Shown here: positions 1 to 9,218 of the stretch, piece after piece
Layout of the letters: every line of letters begins with the position of its first letter
How positions within the stretch are numbered: the first letter of the stretch is position 1
NCBI GenBank assembly: GCA_050084515.1
Contig: CM114271.1
Span: 37,758,001 to 37,822,000 of the forward strand
From: Blasia pusilla
Lineage: Eukaryota; Marchantiophyta; Marchantiopsida; Blasiales
DNA: 64,000 nucleotides
Direction of reading: 5' to 3'
Program-made: the position numbers and the translations under genes
The notes under the pieces: generated by a model
Seen by the model: the letters and a program-made list of their open reading frames with translations, nothing else
Told to the model about the DNA's origin: nothing
Database searches by the model: none

Positions 1-455
1 GCAGGAGGTGTGTCTGATAGACATTCCACATCTGATTATTTATTGAATTACTTTAGGAAATGCAGTTATAAGTTGGGTTTCAAAGAAACACCCTATAGTT
101 GTTTTATCTTCAACAAAGTCTGCGTATAGAGGACCACATTGCCTGAGATTACTACATGAGATTCCTCAATTACTTGCTAAGATTGGCGTCACTAACTTAA
201 GACCTAGTGTAATATACATTGATAATATGAATAATATCAAGTTTGCTAATATTCTTGTGTTTCATGCTTGAACAAAAAATATTTGGATGCACTATCACTT
301 TATCATAGAGAAATTAGTTGCAAGATAAATCGATCTTCTGCACATATATACAAATCAAAAAAATTGCTCATATCTTTACAAAGACATTCTTTAGAGATAA
401 ATTTGAGATGTTTAAAAATGATGTAGATGATATATATTGATATCAGCTTGAGGAG
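1..455 (+). pseudogene. Ty1/copia RNase H 3' fragment, decayed
   Basis: This is the decayed 3' end of a copia-type pol gene. It aligns by eye with the RNase H segments at 20,150-20,619 and 52,970-53,452: the equivalents of the VSDGHSTYGYLF stretch, the polymorphic 'NISSIKLAN' stretch, and the tail ending just before the terminal stop. Several stops and indels interrupt all frames, so it is non-functional. It runs off the left edge of the window. The conserved block order and the LTR-like sequence immediately downstream support the assignment. Confidence 0.7.
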
Positions 456-775
456 GAGTATTGAAGACTAAGTTATAGTCAAGCTTATTATACAACAAAT
501 TGTTATATTTCGAATTTACACGAAGTAGGAAAGTTTAATATTGGTTAGTTAGTTAAACACGATTATTTTGATTAGGATTAGTTTACCACAATTATTAGAA
601 CTCAAGACTATGGTTATGATTAGGGTTATGGTTGCTTATATACACCCTATATAATTGAGAAGGTGACCAAATTTCAATTATTCTCTTATTGCAAAATTTA
701 ATTCCCCATGGTGGTGTGTGTCTATGAGATGTATCCCATCAGTTATACTTCTTTAGCAGTTGTCTATAAGAACAA
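456..775 (+). repeat. Copia LTR-like remnant
   Basis: This stretch is homologous to the sequences that follow the copia RNase H fragments at about 20,640-20,925 and 53,470-53,750, including a CCTATATAATTGAGAAGG block (TATA at 648-655) and the end near CTTCTTTAGCA. Three independent placements downstream of RNase H make a 3' LTR the likely identity. The terminal dinucleotides are not clear, so the ends are approximate. Confidence 0.55.
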
Positions 776-1650
776 ATGACCACAAAAAAGTAAGCGGATC
801 TTAGAGATCGATGGATTAAGCATGCATCATTAGCAAGAAACTTTATAAGATGATTTTTCCACTCCATTCATAGGAAGGGGATATTCACGTAAGGTTAAAG
901 AGTTCTTTACCATAACCAAGTCATACTTTCAAGCACGATGGCACATTGGGCCGTGGAAGAGTACAAGTTTATTATGGTAGTCATATATTTTAAGGATCAT
1001 ATGCTCTAATGGTAGGCAACCCATAGTGAGGAACATTCAAGCACCTTATCCTCTTTTAGTGAGAGGGATTTCAAAGTATTGATTAGAGATCAATTTACTC
1101 TAGAATACCAAGAGTTTCAAGATAGTGTGGAGTTTTCACGTTTAAGAAAAATGGGATCCTAAGCGCTTATGTCCATGAGTTTAGTGCAAAATCATTGCCT
1201 AAGATGGACAGGTTTGCTAAAAAGTTTGTCTTCTAGTGGGCTCAACCAAAGTATTGTTAAAGCCCTCTTCCGCATGTTTGAATTACCAAATATTATTGCC
1301 AAACTCTTAAAACTAGAAGAGCGGACTAGGGATAATGAGGTCTAGGTGTAAAGCACCCTTTGAGAAAAATGTTTCTTTAAGATTTAAAAGAACAAGGGAA
1401 CATTTAAGAGGGCTTGGAATGTTATCACATATTACTAGGTGACTGTTGAAACCATCAATAGGTTATTTGACCCAAAATAGGGGATTGTCATAAACGTTAA
1501 TCTTCATATAACAAAGTTATAACTAAGCTCATCCAACCAGTTAGGAAACTTTTATTCCCAAAAAATCCATTGACTCCCTATTCCATTGTTATTGTAGAAC
1601 TTAACATGTTGACCAAGGATGATTAGATTGAGCTTGAAGGGGGGTTTGGA
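776..1650 (+). pseudogene. Possible retrotransposon gag relic
   Basis: There is no open frame here. Short translated stretches on the plus strand resemble a Ty3/gypsy-type gag core, for example AYVHEF near 1,170 followed by K-SLPKMDRFAKKFV and a leucine-rich segment near 1,280. The frame shifts repeatedly. The similarity is weak and the identity is a guess; the stretch could equally be other degenerate repeat DNA. Confidence 0.25.
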
Positions 1651-2829
1651 TATGTGATAAATTTTGGAGTTTAATTAAATGGAATTTAAAGTGAAAGTTT
1701 AGAAAGTGATTTATGAAGGTTGAGCTAACTTATATACATGCTAGCCGGTGCCCGTCCTATGCATGGGTGATACTCGATTTTCTTTATTATCTCTCCTTAA
1801 TTCAACTCCCTCCCTTAAAGTGACATGTGTCGACATTATAGGAGTCCTTAGAGGATAGGTGTCAACACTTGAGGAGGGTTCCTCAAAACCCGTCTTCTTT
1901 TAATTATATAGATGTTACCATTTAGGATAAGATGATCATGATGATCCCTTTGTGTTGATTGTATGGGAAGAATTTCTTGTCCTTACCTTTTTATGGAGAG
2001 AAAAAGAACGAGTTCAACTCTCATTCTCTTTATGCACATTTTCACTCTTTCCTATTTAGCAAGATAACTTTCTTCCTTTTATGTGTTAGAGAATATGAGA
2101 GTTAAGGTCTACAAACGTGTGGCCACGAAGGCTTATAATCTTATATTATATCTTATTGCTTCTAGGTTTTTGGGATGGAAAAAGATAGAAAGAGAATGAA
2201 ACATAAAAAAATGGATAATTGATGAGTTTTGCCATACAATCTTAAGGTGGTATGTGTTGAAAATACCAAAGAATACATTAAGGCAAGGGAAAGTAGTTTG
2301 AATGAATTTTATTATATGTTCTATTCTATATTTGTATCATAAGATGGGCTTTATATTAATAGATCCCAATAATTCACTCCTCTCTATTTTGCATGTTGAT
2401 ATGTTTTTCCATTTTAAAGCACATTTACAACTATTTCAAGTGAGTTTGCATAAAGAGATGTTGGATATTTGTAAAGGTAGGAGTTCATCTTCTCAATGCA
2501 CAAATAATCTTTTTTAATGAATCTTAGGTTCGTAATGGGATTTTAGGGAGGACCTATCTTCAATTTTGACCTAAGTTTTCATTATTGTTGGGATGGTTGG
2601 TGGAATAAAAAATGGCCTTAATGCATACACGGGCATAATGGTTATGGCAAACCTATTGGTTGTTAGCGCCAATAGACAAAGGCAACAACATTCATAAGAT
2701 TAAATTCCTTAGTAGATGTTGTTGCCTTTGTCTTCTCAAGATTAAGTTTATGCACAAAGTGTTTATTTTAGATGTTCAACTAAGAAAAATATATTTTGTT
2801 GTGAAATCAAAAAAAGGAGAATGATGTCG
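1651..2829. other. Non-coding stretch, nothing recognised
   Basis: This is AT-rich DNA without a convincing gene, RNA gene or repeat structure. The one ORF of about 70 codons at 2,302-2,517 has low-complexity hydrophobic content and no family resemblance. The stretch separates two retrotransposon relics and is probably further decayed transposon sequence. Confidence 0.4.
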
Positions 2830-3550
2830 GAGCTTCCGACAAGGTCTCTTTGCCTAGATTGCTTGCCCCTAAGCATGTGTCACAAGTGGATAGCTATCCA
2901 CTCAAAATATGTTGTCTCGTAATCATGTTGTCTTTGGTTAACAACTTAAGGCCTTAAGTGTTGAAGTATCCAAGTCATTTGTGCCAAACTTGTAGTTGGA
3001 TTGAAGATTTTGTAACTAGTTGAGGGCTTGGCTTGCTAAGAAGTTGATATAATCATCTATACCTTACTCCTTGGGCAACCGCAAAGTTTAGGCCTCTTAT
3101 AGGAGTTGATATCTTGTGGAATCAAAGACAACCTTCATCTTTTTTGCTTAAGGGATCTAGCGGATGGAGATGAGGTTGTATGTTAAGATTGAGATATGCC
3201 ACACATCTTTGATAGTATAGTCTTTACCCAAGGGAAAGATCACTTGCACATCTCCTTCCCCAATAGCAAAATGGATGGAATCTCTCATTGATGTTTTAGG
3301 TTCATTCATCAAAGGTTTGTAAGAAGTGGAGGACAATTATGCTTATCAAGTGTTTGCTCATGCCACTATCAAGGAACCACTTTTCCATTTGGTTTGTGGT
3401 AACCAATGGATAATAAGTGCACATTGCACAAGCATCTTCTTCACATTATAGAGTAAATGCTTGACTAATATTCCCATTCTTGGCAAGGAAGCTTCTTTGC
3501 TTTTATGGTGGTGCGAATTTCTCCCTTTCATCTCTCTTACCCATGCTTTT
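2830..3550 (-). pseudogene. Ty1/copia gag-protease-integrase fragment, decayed
   Basis: Read on the minus strand, this segment parallels 35,190-35,840 of the better preserved copia element nearly block by block. It covers the gag/protease end, the region around the DSG protease motif, and the GAG-pre-integrase zinc-binding segment. Many substitutions and small indels break every frame. It is an older insertion than the one at 32,403-37,372, or a relative of it, and no LTR is recognisable around it. Confidence 0.65.
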
Positions 3551-3769
3551 GTGGACTTTTATTCGTCCCATCTCGCAGTTCGTTCTTTATGATTGGATCT
3601 ACGAATTCACTAATTCCAATACGTCTTCATGGATCTGACCAATTCTAGATGTGGAGCTCTAGTTAGTAATCGAGCTAGTGTTAGATGCTGCTCGTTTTCC
3701 TACCGACGTGATTGCTAGCAATATTATCAAAACCAATTTGTGAAAGCCTGCGCTTAGATGCAGTTTGAA

Positions 3770-4270
3770 GCGTGTGTTTGAACTCATTCAGATCAATAGC
3801 TAGCCTACACAGTCAATTACAGAAATTTACTTTTGGAGATTTACATTACGCTGATTGCGAGCGAAACCTCAGATAAATCCGTCATGAATGTTTTGATTGG
3901 CGATGAACACTTTGTACAACTAGCCAGGGGCAGTGAAATTCGCCTCTGGCGCCAAGTCCGTGCACATTTTCCGGTGACTCCCGCGGGCGCGTTTGTCAAG
4001 GAGAAGATCATCGGCCTGGATCTCGAAGGTGATACTAAAATCACCAGCCAAGAGATCGAGGGAGGATATCTCAGCGAGGGTCCGGGCTTCACGAAGTGGG
4101 TCACCGCAATGACCATCAGCACCGATGGCGATGACAAATGCAAGCTGCACTTAAACGTGGAGTACGAGGGCGGCTCAGAAAGCGCCATTCCTGGCGTCAT
4201 CTATCAAGCCCAGGGATTAGTCAGACTTATGTTCAAGGCTCTCGAAGAATTTATTAAAAACAGCGCCTAG
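3770..4270 (+). pseudogene. Orphan exon 2 of a PR-10/Bet v 1-like gene
   Basis: Positions 3,975-4,270 encode the C-terminal two thirds of a PR-10/Bet v 1-fold protein: a GAFVKEK start, then EGDTKIT, the EYEGGSES strand and the final helix ending KNSA-stop. The open frame extends to 3,833, but the part before 3,975 matches the intron of the intact plus copy (30,894-31,198), so it is intron relic and not coding. The acceptor that reads CCAG in the other copies reads CCGG here (3,971-3,974), so splicing at the normal site should fail. Exon 1 and the promoter are absent, with copia debris upstream instead. The amino acid sequence is the most divergent of the seven copies, which points to an older duplicate. 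Confidence 0.85.
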
Positions 4271-5264
4271 AGCTCAAGTCCTTGTTTATTTTCGACCATC
4301 ATCATCTACATCCATTACGGTGTTGCTAAGCTGTACATGTAGAAAGAGAACAACAGTCTCGAGCCAGATCCTACGTGTGTGCGCTGGGGGTAGCTGGCGC
4401 CTGGTTCAACTGAGTTTAGTTGAGTCAGATCTAACCGTCCTCGTGGGTGCATGCCTGATCCACTGGTGATGAGTTGCCGTTAAACAGTGGTAATTCCAAG
4501 TTAGCTCCGGTAAGAGCTATGCTCCGTCAGAAGCATGCGCCGGCATCATTGGAACCGCAGGATGTATGATTTTGGAGGTCTCATTAGTTCTGATCCCTTC
4601 TATCGATGGAAATTTGAGGGAGTTTACGGCACTTCGTATTTTTGGAGTCTATGGTCTGCGTAGTCTTTTGATTCGCACGAATGTAATTACATTCCTAAAT
4701 TCACGCACAAGTATTCGTGAGTGAATGGATAGGGTATGTCTCTCTTCATCCGACAAACATTTGAAATGTTTCCTTTCTGGAAACTATACTGCTCTTCGAA
4801 CTCGAGTACGCGGATAGTACGACAGACTATACCTGGAATCAGTGAACAGATTGTCCTGGGTAACCCCAGTGGGCGACGCTTCGCCATTGCAACCGCCTCA
4901 CCAATATGGTGACTTGCGAACGATATGGATGCGAAGATGACAGCGCAGGGGCGTGGCAGATTAGAGCTCCAGCAAGAACTGAGAAACTGTGTGCCGGGAG
5001 CGGATCAGAGAATGGATCGTGGCGTGCACGTCCGTGCATGCGAGAACTAATTGAACTAAACCCGGTAGAATCAGGCAGCAGCTACCACGAGCACGTATAT
5101 AAATGGAAGACTCCGATTCAGCTCGACACAGTTATTCTGTTACTAAACTTACAACGTCACACCGATAATGGATGCTGGTGGTGACGATCGATCATCGGGA
5201 GGGCCCTGAGCTCGATCCTCAGGAAAACAAGCAACCGGAATATTGTGCGGCTCGTTGAATTCAT
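4271..5264. other. PR-10 3' flanks between orphan exon and unit 1
   Basis: From 4,271 to about 4,700 the DNA is a diverged copy of the 3' flank found after the plus PR-10 copies (8,030-8,340 and 31,600-31,900). From about 4,800 to 4,900 it matches 59,810-59,920. From 4,906 to 5,264 it is the 3' flank shared by all minus PR-10 copies (28,400-28,737 and 61,210-61,534). No gene is seen. A conserved TATA-like site on the plus strand is listed separately. Confidence 0.6.
5096..5103 (+). promoter_or_regulatory. TATA-like site facing the 3' end of a PR-10 gene
   Basis: TATATAAA lies on the plus strand about 160 bp beyond the stop of the minus-strand PR-10 gene and points into it. Equivalent sites occur at 28,544-28,551 (TATAAAAA) and 61,366-61,373 (TATATAAA), each followed by a conserved stretch of about 70 bp beginning ATGGAAG. 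It could drive an antisense transcript or be a relic of another gene's promoter. Confidence 0.35.
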
Positions 5265-6207
5265 CTAGGCGCTGTGCTTGATATATGTTTCGACGGCCTT
5301 GAACAAATTTGTGACTGCTCCCTTCGCTTGTTCGACGACGCCAGGAATGGCGTTTTCTGAGCCGCCCTCGTACTCGGTGGTGACGTGCACCTTGCACTTG
5401 TCATCGCCGACCGCGCTGATGGTCATACGGGTAACCCACTTGGTGAAGCCCACGCCCTCGCTGAGATGTCCTCCCTCGATCTCTTGGGTGGTGATTTTAG
5501 CATCACCTTCCAGGTCCAGGCCGATGAGCTTCTCCTTGACGAACGCGCCGGCGGGAGCCACTGGAAAATGTGAACGGAGTTGGTGTGAGAGACCATCATG
5601 AATTTCAGGTGGCCATGGCTACTTGTACTAAGTCGATCACGAATACATCCCACATTTGAACGTTATGTAAAATTTTGTTGAGTTTTGAAATTGACTGACT
5701 CATTCTATCGACCTGAATGAGTTTAACCGCATGCGTCAAACTGGAGCTAAGCGCAGGGGTTCATACATTCATTGCTTCCGGTGATATTCACACCAGTAGG
5801 AAGGCCAGTAGGAAAGCGCGCCCAGTCTTACAATAGCTAGATTTAACTTGAACTGTACGTATGGAATCGGTCCTATCAATCTCTTCGAATTCATCAATAC
5901 GTTCAAGCCAAAGTTGAAGTACGAGCTGCGAAATGGGACCGGTAAAACCGAGCGTACTCACATGCCTTCGGTAATCAAATGCAACAATGTAGAGCCAACA
6001 AACATCTCACTGGGATACAGCATGTGTGAGCCTACCGAAGTTGATGATTCGCACCGAGCCTACGTGTCCTTCCACACCCTCGATTTCCTCCATGCTGCTA
6101 ATGACCTCTGGTAAGAGCTTGGGGAACAGCGTGTTTTGCTCCTTCAAAGCTCCCCACAGGGCGCTCACAGGCACGGCCAACTCGACAACAGACTCGAAGG
6201 AACCCAT
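5265..6207 (-). CDS. PR-10/Bet v 1-like protein (unit 1, minus copy), intact
   Basis: A two-exon gene: exon 1 is 6,207-6,036, the intron is 6,035-5,561 (GTAGG...CCAG, 475 bp), and exon 2 is 5,560-5,265, giving 155 residues. The family comprises small cytosolic proteins with a hydrophobic pocket that bind plant hormones, phenolics or alkaloid intermediates, and some are enzymes; the ligand here is unknown. Supporting features are the start MGSFES-VELAVPVSALW, a glycine-containing loop EGVEGHVGSV at about residues 43-52, the EYEGGSEN strand at about 120 and a C-terminal amphipathic helix. The phase-1 intron just after this loop is at the conserved PR-10 position. The length equals the usual 150-160 residues. 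A TATA box lies at 6,372-6,379, about 165 bp upstream of the ATG. It diverges head to head from the plus copy at 7,268. Confidence 0.88.
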
Positions 6208-6371
6208 TTCCGGTCGGGTGCTGAATCTCGGCACTGATGCGATGGACTCTGGAGACGACACTCTCGAGATGAAGATGTAGGTACGGGATGCAAGAGCAAA
6301 TCGAGTGATGGCGAAATTGTGAGAGAGTACTGGTTGGCGATGAAGCTTGCAAACTGAGATCGCGCGAGCTC

Positions 6372-6379
6372 CTTATATA
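6372..6379 (-). promoter_or_regulatory. TATA box of minus PR-10 copy, unit 1
   Basis: TATATAAG on the minus strand, preceded by CTGTTCAG and followed by GAGCTCGCGCG. It lies about 165 bp upstream of the ATG at 6,207, giving an expected 5' leader of about 130 bp. It is conserved at 29,833-29,826 and 62,659-62,652. Confidence 0.7.
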
Positions 6380-7117
6380 CTGAACAGAGCAATGTGAGGC
6401 TGCTCTGTAGTTGCTGCCATCCGCCCGTACTCGGGTGCTGAATCATGCCTCCCAGTGGAGGCCGGGATGGCCGAGAAAGGGTTCCCCACCTCCACGGCCT
6501 CCACGGTCAAATGACGACGAAGTCCAAAGTTGCTGTTCTAAAGGTCGTCCCGCTCTGACCCGTCCGACGTAGCAAGCGTCTTCTCGAACTTTCATTATGG
6601 GCGCGGCTCGGATAAATTGGTCACTAGAATAGGCGTTTTCACCGGCCGAAAGACAAGTGAACATTACGCTTTTACGCCGGTTCCATCGGCTTTTAGCCTC
6701 TGTTGACTCGTTTGAGGACAGAGAAAGGACGACCTCACCGGCGTTTAGCATGCAGCCCGCGGTAGGATACGTTAAATTCGTATAGAATCGCGTTGAGACG
6801 GTCGGTCAGTGGAAACTCGTTAGTGTAAATATTGATAATGGACTGCCTTCGAGGGTTGTTCGTGCGTGAGTCATGAAGCGGATCACGGGAGTCAGATTAA
6901 AGCTAATGCAAGTTACAGCGAAGACCTTTCTAGGGACAAGGGGCATGCTAACTCGGACCGATGCGACACGTTGCCCCGTTGCAAGTCCTCAAGAGCACAT
7001 GCCTAGCAAGACTTCGTCGGCAGGGCTGGGAAGCATTTCTGTTCGTTTGATCTAGACCAATGCATGCATGGCCTTTTTCCCGTGCTAGGCACCAGCTGAG
7101 GAGCGTCCTCTGTTCAG

Positions 7118-7125
7118 TATATAAG
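7118..7125 (+). promoter_or_regulatory. TATA box of plus PR-10 copy, unit 1
   Basis: TATATAAG on the plus strand, 143 bp upstream of the ATG at 7,268. The surrounding TGTTCAG...AGCCTCGCGC resembles the opposite promoter. Identical sites occur at 30,572-30,579 and 63,398-63,405. Confidence 0.7.
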
Positions 7126-7267
7126 AGCCTCGCGCAGTCTCAGTTCGCAGGCCTTCATCGCCAACCAGTAAAGTCTCGCAATCAATCGATCTGCTCTTGC
7201 ATCCAACTTTAGATCTCCGTCTAGATCATTTAGTCCATTCCGTCAGGGTCGAGATTCAGCACCGGAA

Positions 7268-7930
7268 ATGGGTTCCTTCGAGTCTGCTGTGGAGTTGGCC
7301 GTGCCTGTGAGCGCCCTGTGGGCGGCTTTGAAGGAGCAAAACACGCTGTTCCCCAAGCTCTTACCAGAGGTCATTAGCAGCGTTGAGGAAATCGAGGGTG
7401 TGGAAGGACACGTCGGCTCCGTCCGACTCATCAAGTTTGGTAAGATCACGAAAGAACATGTCAGGCTCAAGAAGTTTATGCACACAGTGTTGATGAGTAA
7501 ATCACGGTCCGTTTTATTGGTCCCATTTAGCAGTTCGATGTTGCAACTAATGGCGATGAATGCCTAGTATCAATAGGCATGGCCACCTGAAATTGAATGA
7601 TCGGTTCTCACACCAACGCCGTCCACACTTTCCAGTGGCTCCCGCGGGCGCGTTCGTCAAGGAGAAGCTCATCGGCCTGGACCTCGAAGGTGATTCTAAA
7701 ATCACCACTCAAGAGATCGAGGAGGACATCTCAGCGAGGGCGTAGGCTTCACCAAGTGGGTTACCATCATGACCATCAGCGCCGTCGGCGATGACAAGTG
7801 CAAGGTGCACGTCACCACCGAGTACGAGGGCGGCTCAGAAAACGCCATTCCTGGCGTCGTCGAACAAGCGCAGGGAGCAGTCACACATTTGTTCAAAGCA
7901 ATCGAAGATTATATCAAGAACAAGGCGTAG
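7268..7930 (+). pseudogene. PR-10/Bet v 1-like gene with 1-base deletion (unit 1, plus copy)
   Basis: Exon 1 is 7,268-7,439 (donor GTAAGA), the intron is 7,440-7,635 (196 bp) and exon 2 is 7,636-7,930. Exon 1 is identical in protein to the intact plus copy at 30,722. In exon 2 the GGGAGG run after the EIE codons has lost one G (about 7,720), which changes the frame and brings a stop at 7,743-7,745. The rest of exon 2 is preserved in the shifted frame to the original stop at 7,928-7,930. The intron lacks about 109 bp present in the unit 2 copy. Promoter and splice sites look normal, so the gene may be transcribed. Because the only damage is in a short G run, an assembly or sequencing error cannot be excluded. 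Confidence 0.8.
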
Positions 7931-9218
7931 ATGAATTCAGCGTTGTGCGGGTAATGAACCCAGGGAATCAGAATTTACTCCCGTTGCATGTTTCCTGCCG
8001 ATCGAGCTAGAGCCCTTCAATTGTTTTTCGAAATTTCGTCATCAATTAGCATTGTAGGTAATTGTAAGTCAGAAACAGAATAACACCCTTGAACTCGACG
8101 CTTCCGTGTGTGTCCTAGTGCTAGCCGGCCCTGGTTCAACCAGCTTTAGTCGAGTTAGATCTAAAATCCTGGGGGTGCCATTCGGTGATGAGTTCCTGGC
8201 ACAGAGTTTTTATTCCCAATTAGCTTCGGTAAGAGCTCTGATTTCTCTCAAGCCTGATGGCGTCACGGCACCGCAGGATGCACGATTTTGGAAAGTGTAG
8301 GAGTTCTGATCCCTTCTATGAATGAAAATTTGGAAGACTTTACGGGACGCTCAGTCTATTGTGTACGCACAGCGGATAGCTATTAGCAAGAGTCTCTTGA
8401 AACGCACACATGTAAGAAACTTGCTGAACTCTCGCAACCTGGAAAATGTCATTAATGAACGAACAGATCCAATTTGAAGGCAAGCAGAACTATCAATCAA
8501 TCATTGAACAGTTCGGCGTTGAAAGCATCTCCCGCTTTCAGCGGCGAGCTGAATATTGCAAATGATATAGATGCAGAAGGTAGTTAGAATACGCGAAGAA
8601 GTTTTTGAAATGTCCTGCGAAGCTGTATCACTTTTTATAGTCACAAGTGTAGATGAAATTAATTATGAAGAAATGTGGACTGCTAAGTGGAACCATCAGA
8701 GTTTAGGACTAGAAGCTCGCTAGATTAAGGCTGAGAGTATTTTTCTATCTCAAAGACGGTCTACTTATTGAAGTAAAATTGGGAGCTCAAGAGACTGATC
8801 TAATGTGCGAAGGATGATGCATCTAACCATGAAAGAAGAAACTGAAATGATCCTCAAATAATTATGCGGGGAAAAGCCGATAAAGTACTGTAAAGAAGCT
8901 ACACTGGACCAGTGATTGGTTCAATCTCAGAGGAGGTGCAAGCTTTTTGCGTTAACTTGGTCATCTGTGGATCTTCTTGAAAGTTCCTACAGAGTGGACG
9001 TACGTCTGGACACGTTGAAGTCTCCAAGGGTCCCACGTGATCGCCAGGACTTCCAAGTCATGGTTATGGCAAGTCTACCAAGGTCTTGTTCGCGGCTTCA
9101 GACGAACTCAAGTCCGGAACTACAGGACATAGGTTGCTTTCGCTTACTCCCGATCGAGAGGCTTTACAAATCTACATCTGTGGGCACCATTCGGTCGGCC
9201 ATTTCCACGAGAGCTTCT
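7931..9218. repeat. Conserved 3' flank of plus PR-10 copy, unit 1
   Basis: Non-coding DNA, near-identical to 31,495-32,397 plus 37,378-37,780 in unit 2, where the copia element interrupts it after the equivalent of position 8,834. It serves as the empty-site reference for that insertion. No gene or structured RNA was recognised. Confidence 0.65.

Larger units (their letters stand above)
6208..7267. promoter_or_regulatory. Bidirectional promoter region of PR-10 pair, unit 1
   Basis: The 1060 bp between the two start codons contain a TATA box for each gene: minus-strand TATATAAG at 6,379-6,372 and plus-strand TATATAAG at 7,118-7,125. The two core promoters are similar to each other when read outward (TTCAGTATATAAG, then a CTCGCGC stretch, CAGTT and CTTCATCGCCAACCAGTA). 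The pair therefore arose as an inverted duplication that included the promoter and 5' leader. The same spacing and sequence recur in units 2 and 3. No convincing gene lies inside; the short ORFs conserved here are by-products of sequence identity. Confidence 0.75.

Noticed and set aside
3841-4200. Long antisense ORFs opposite PR-10 exon 2 (here and at every other copy)
   Set aside because: They mirror the codon bias of the real exon on the other strand and have no independent support.
6443-6751. A 102-codon minus-strand ORF conserved in all three PR-10 spacers (also 29,897-30,205 and 62,723-63,031)
   Set aside because: Its conservation equals that of the surrounding non-coding spacer, it lies upstream of the TATA box, and it resembles nothing known.
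6873-7055. A 60-codon plus-strand ORF conserved in the three PR-10 spacers
   Set aside because: Same reason: near-identity of the entire spacer explains it, and no codon-level signal is visible.
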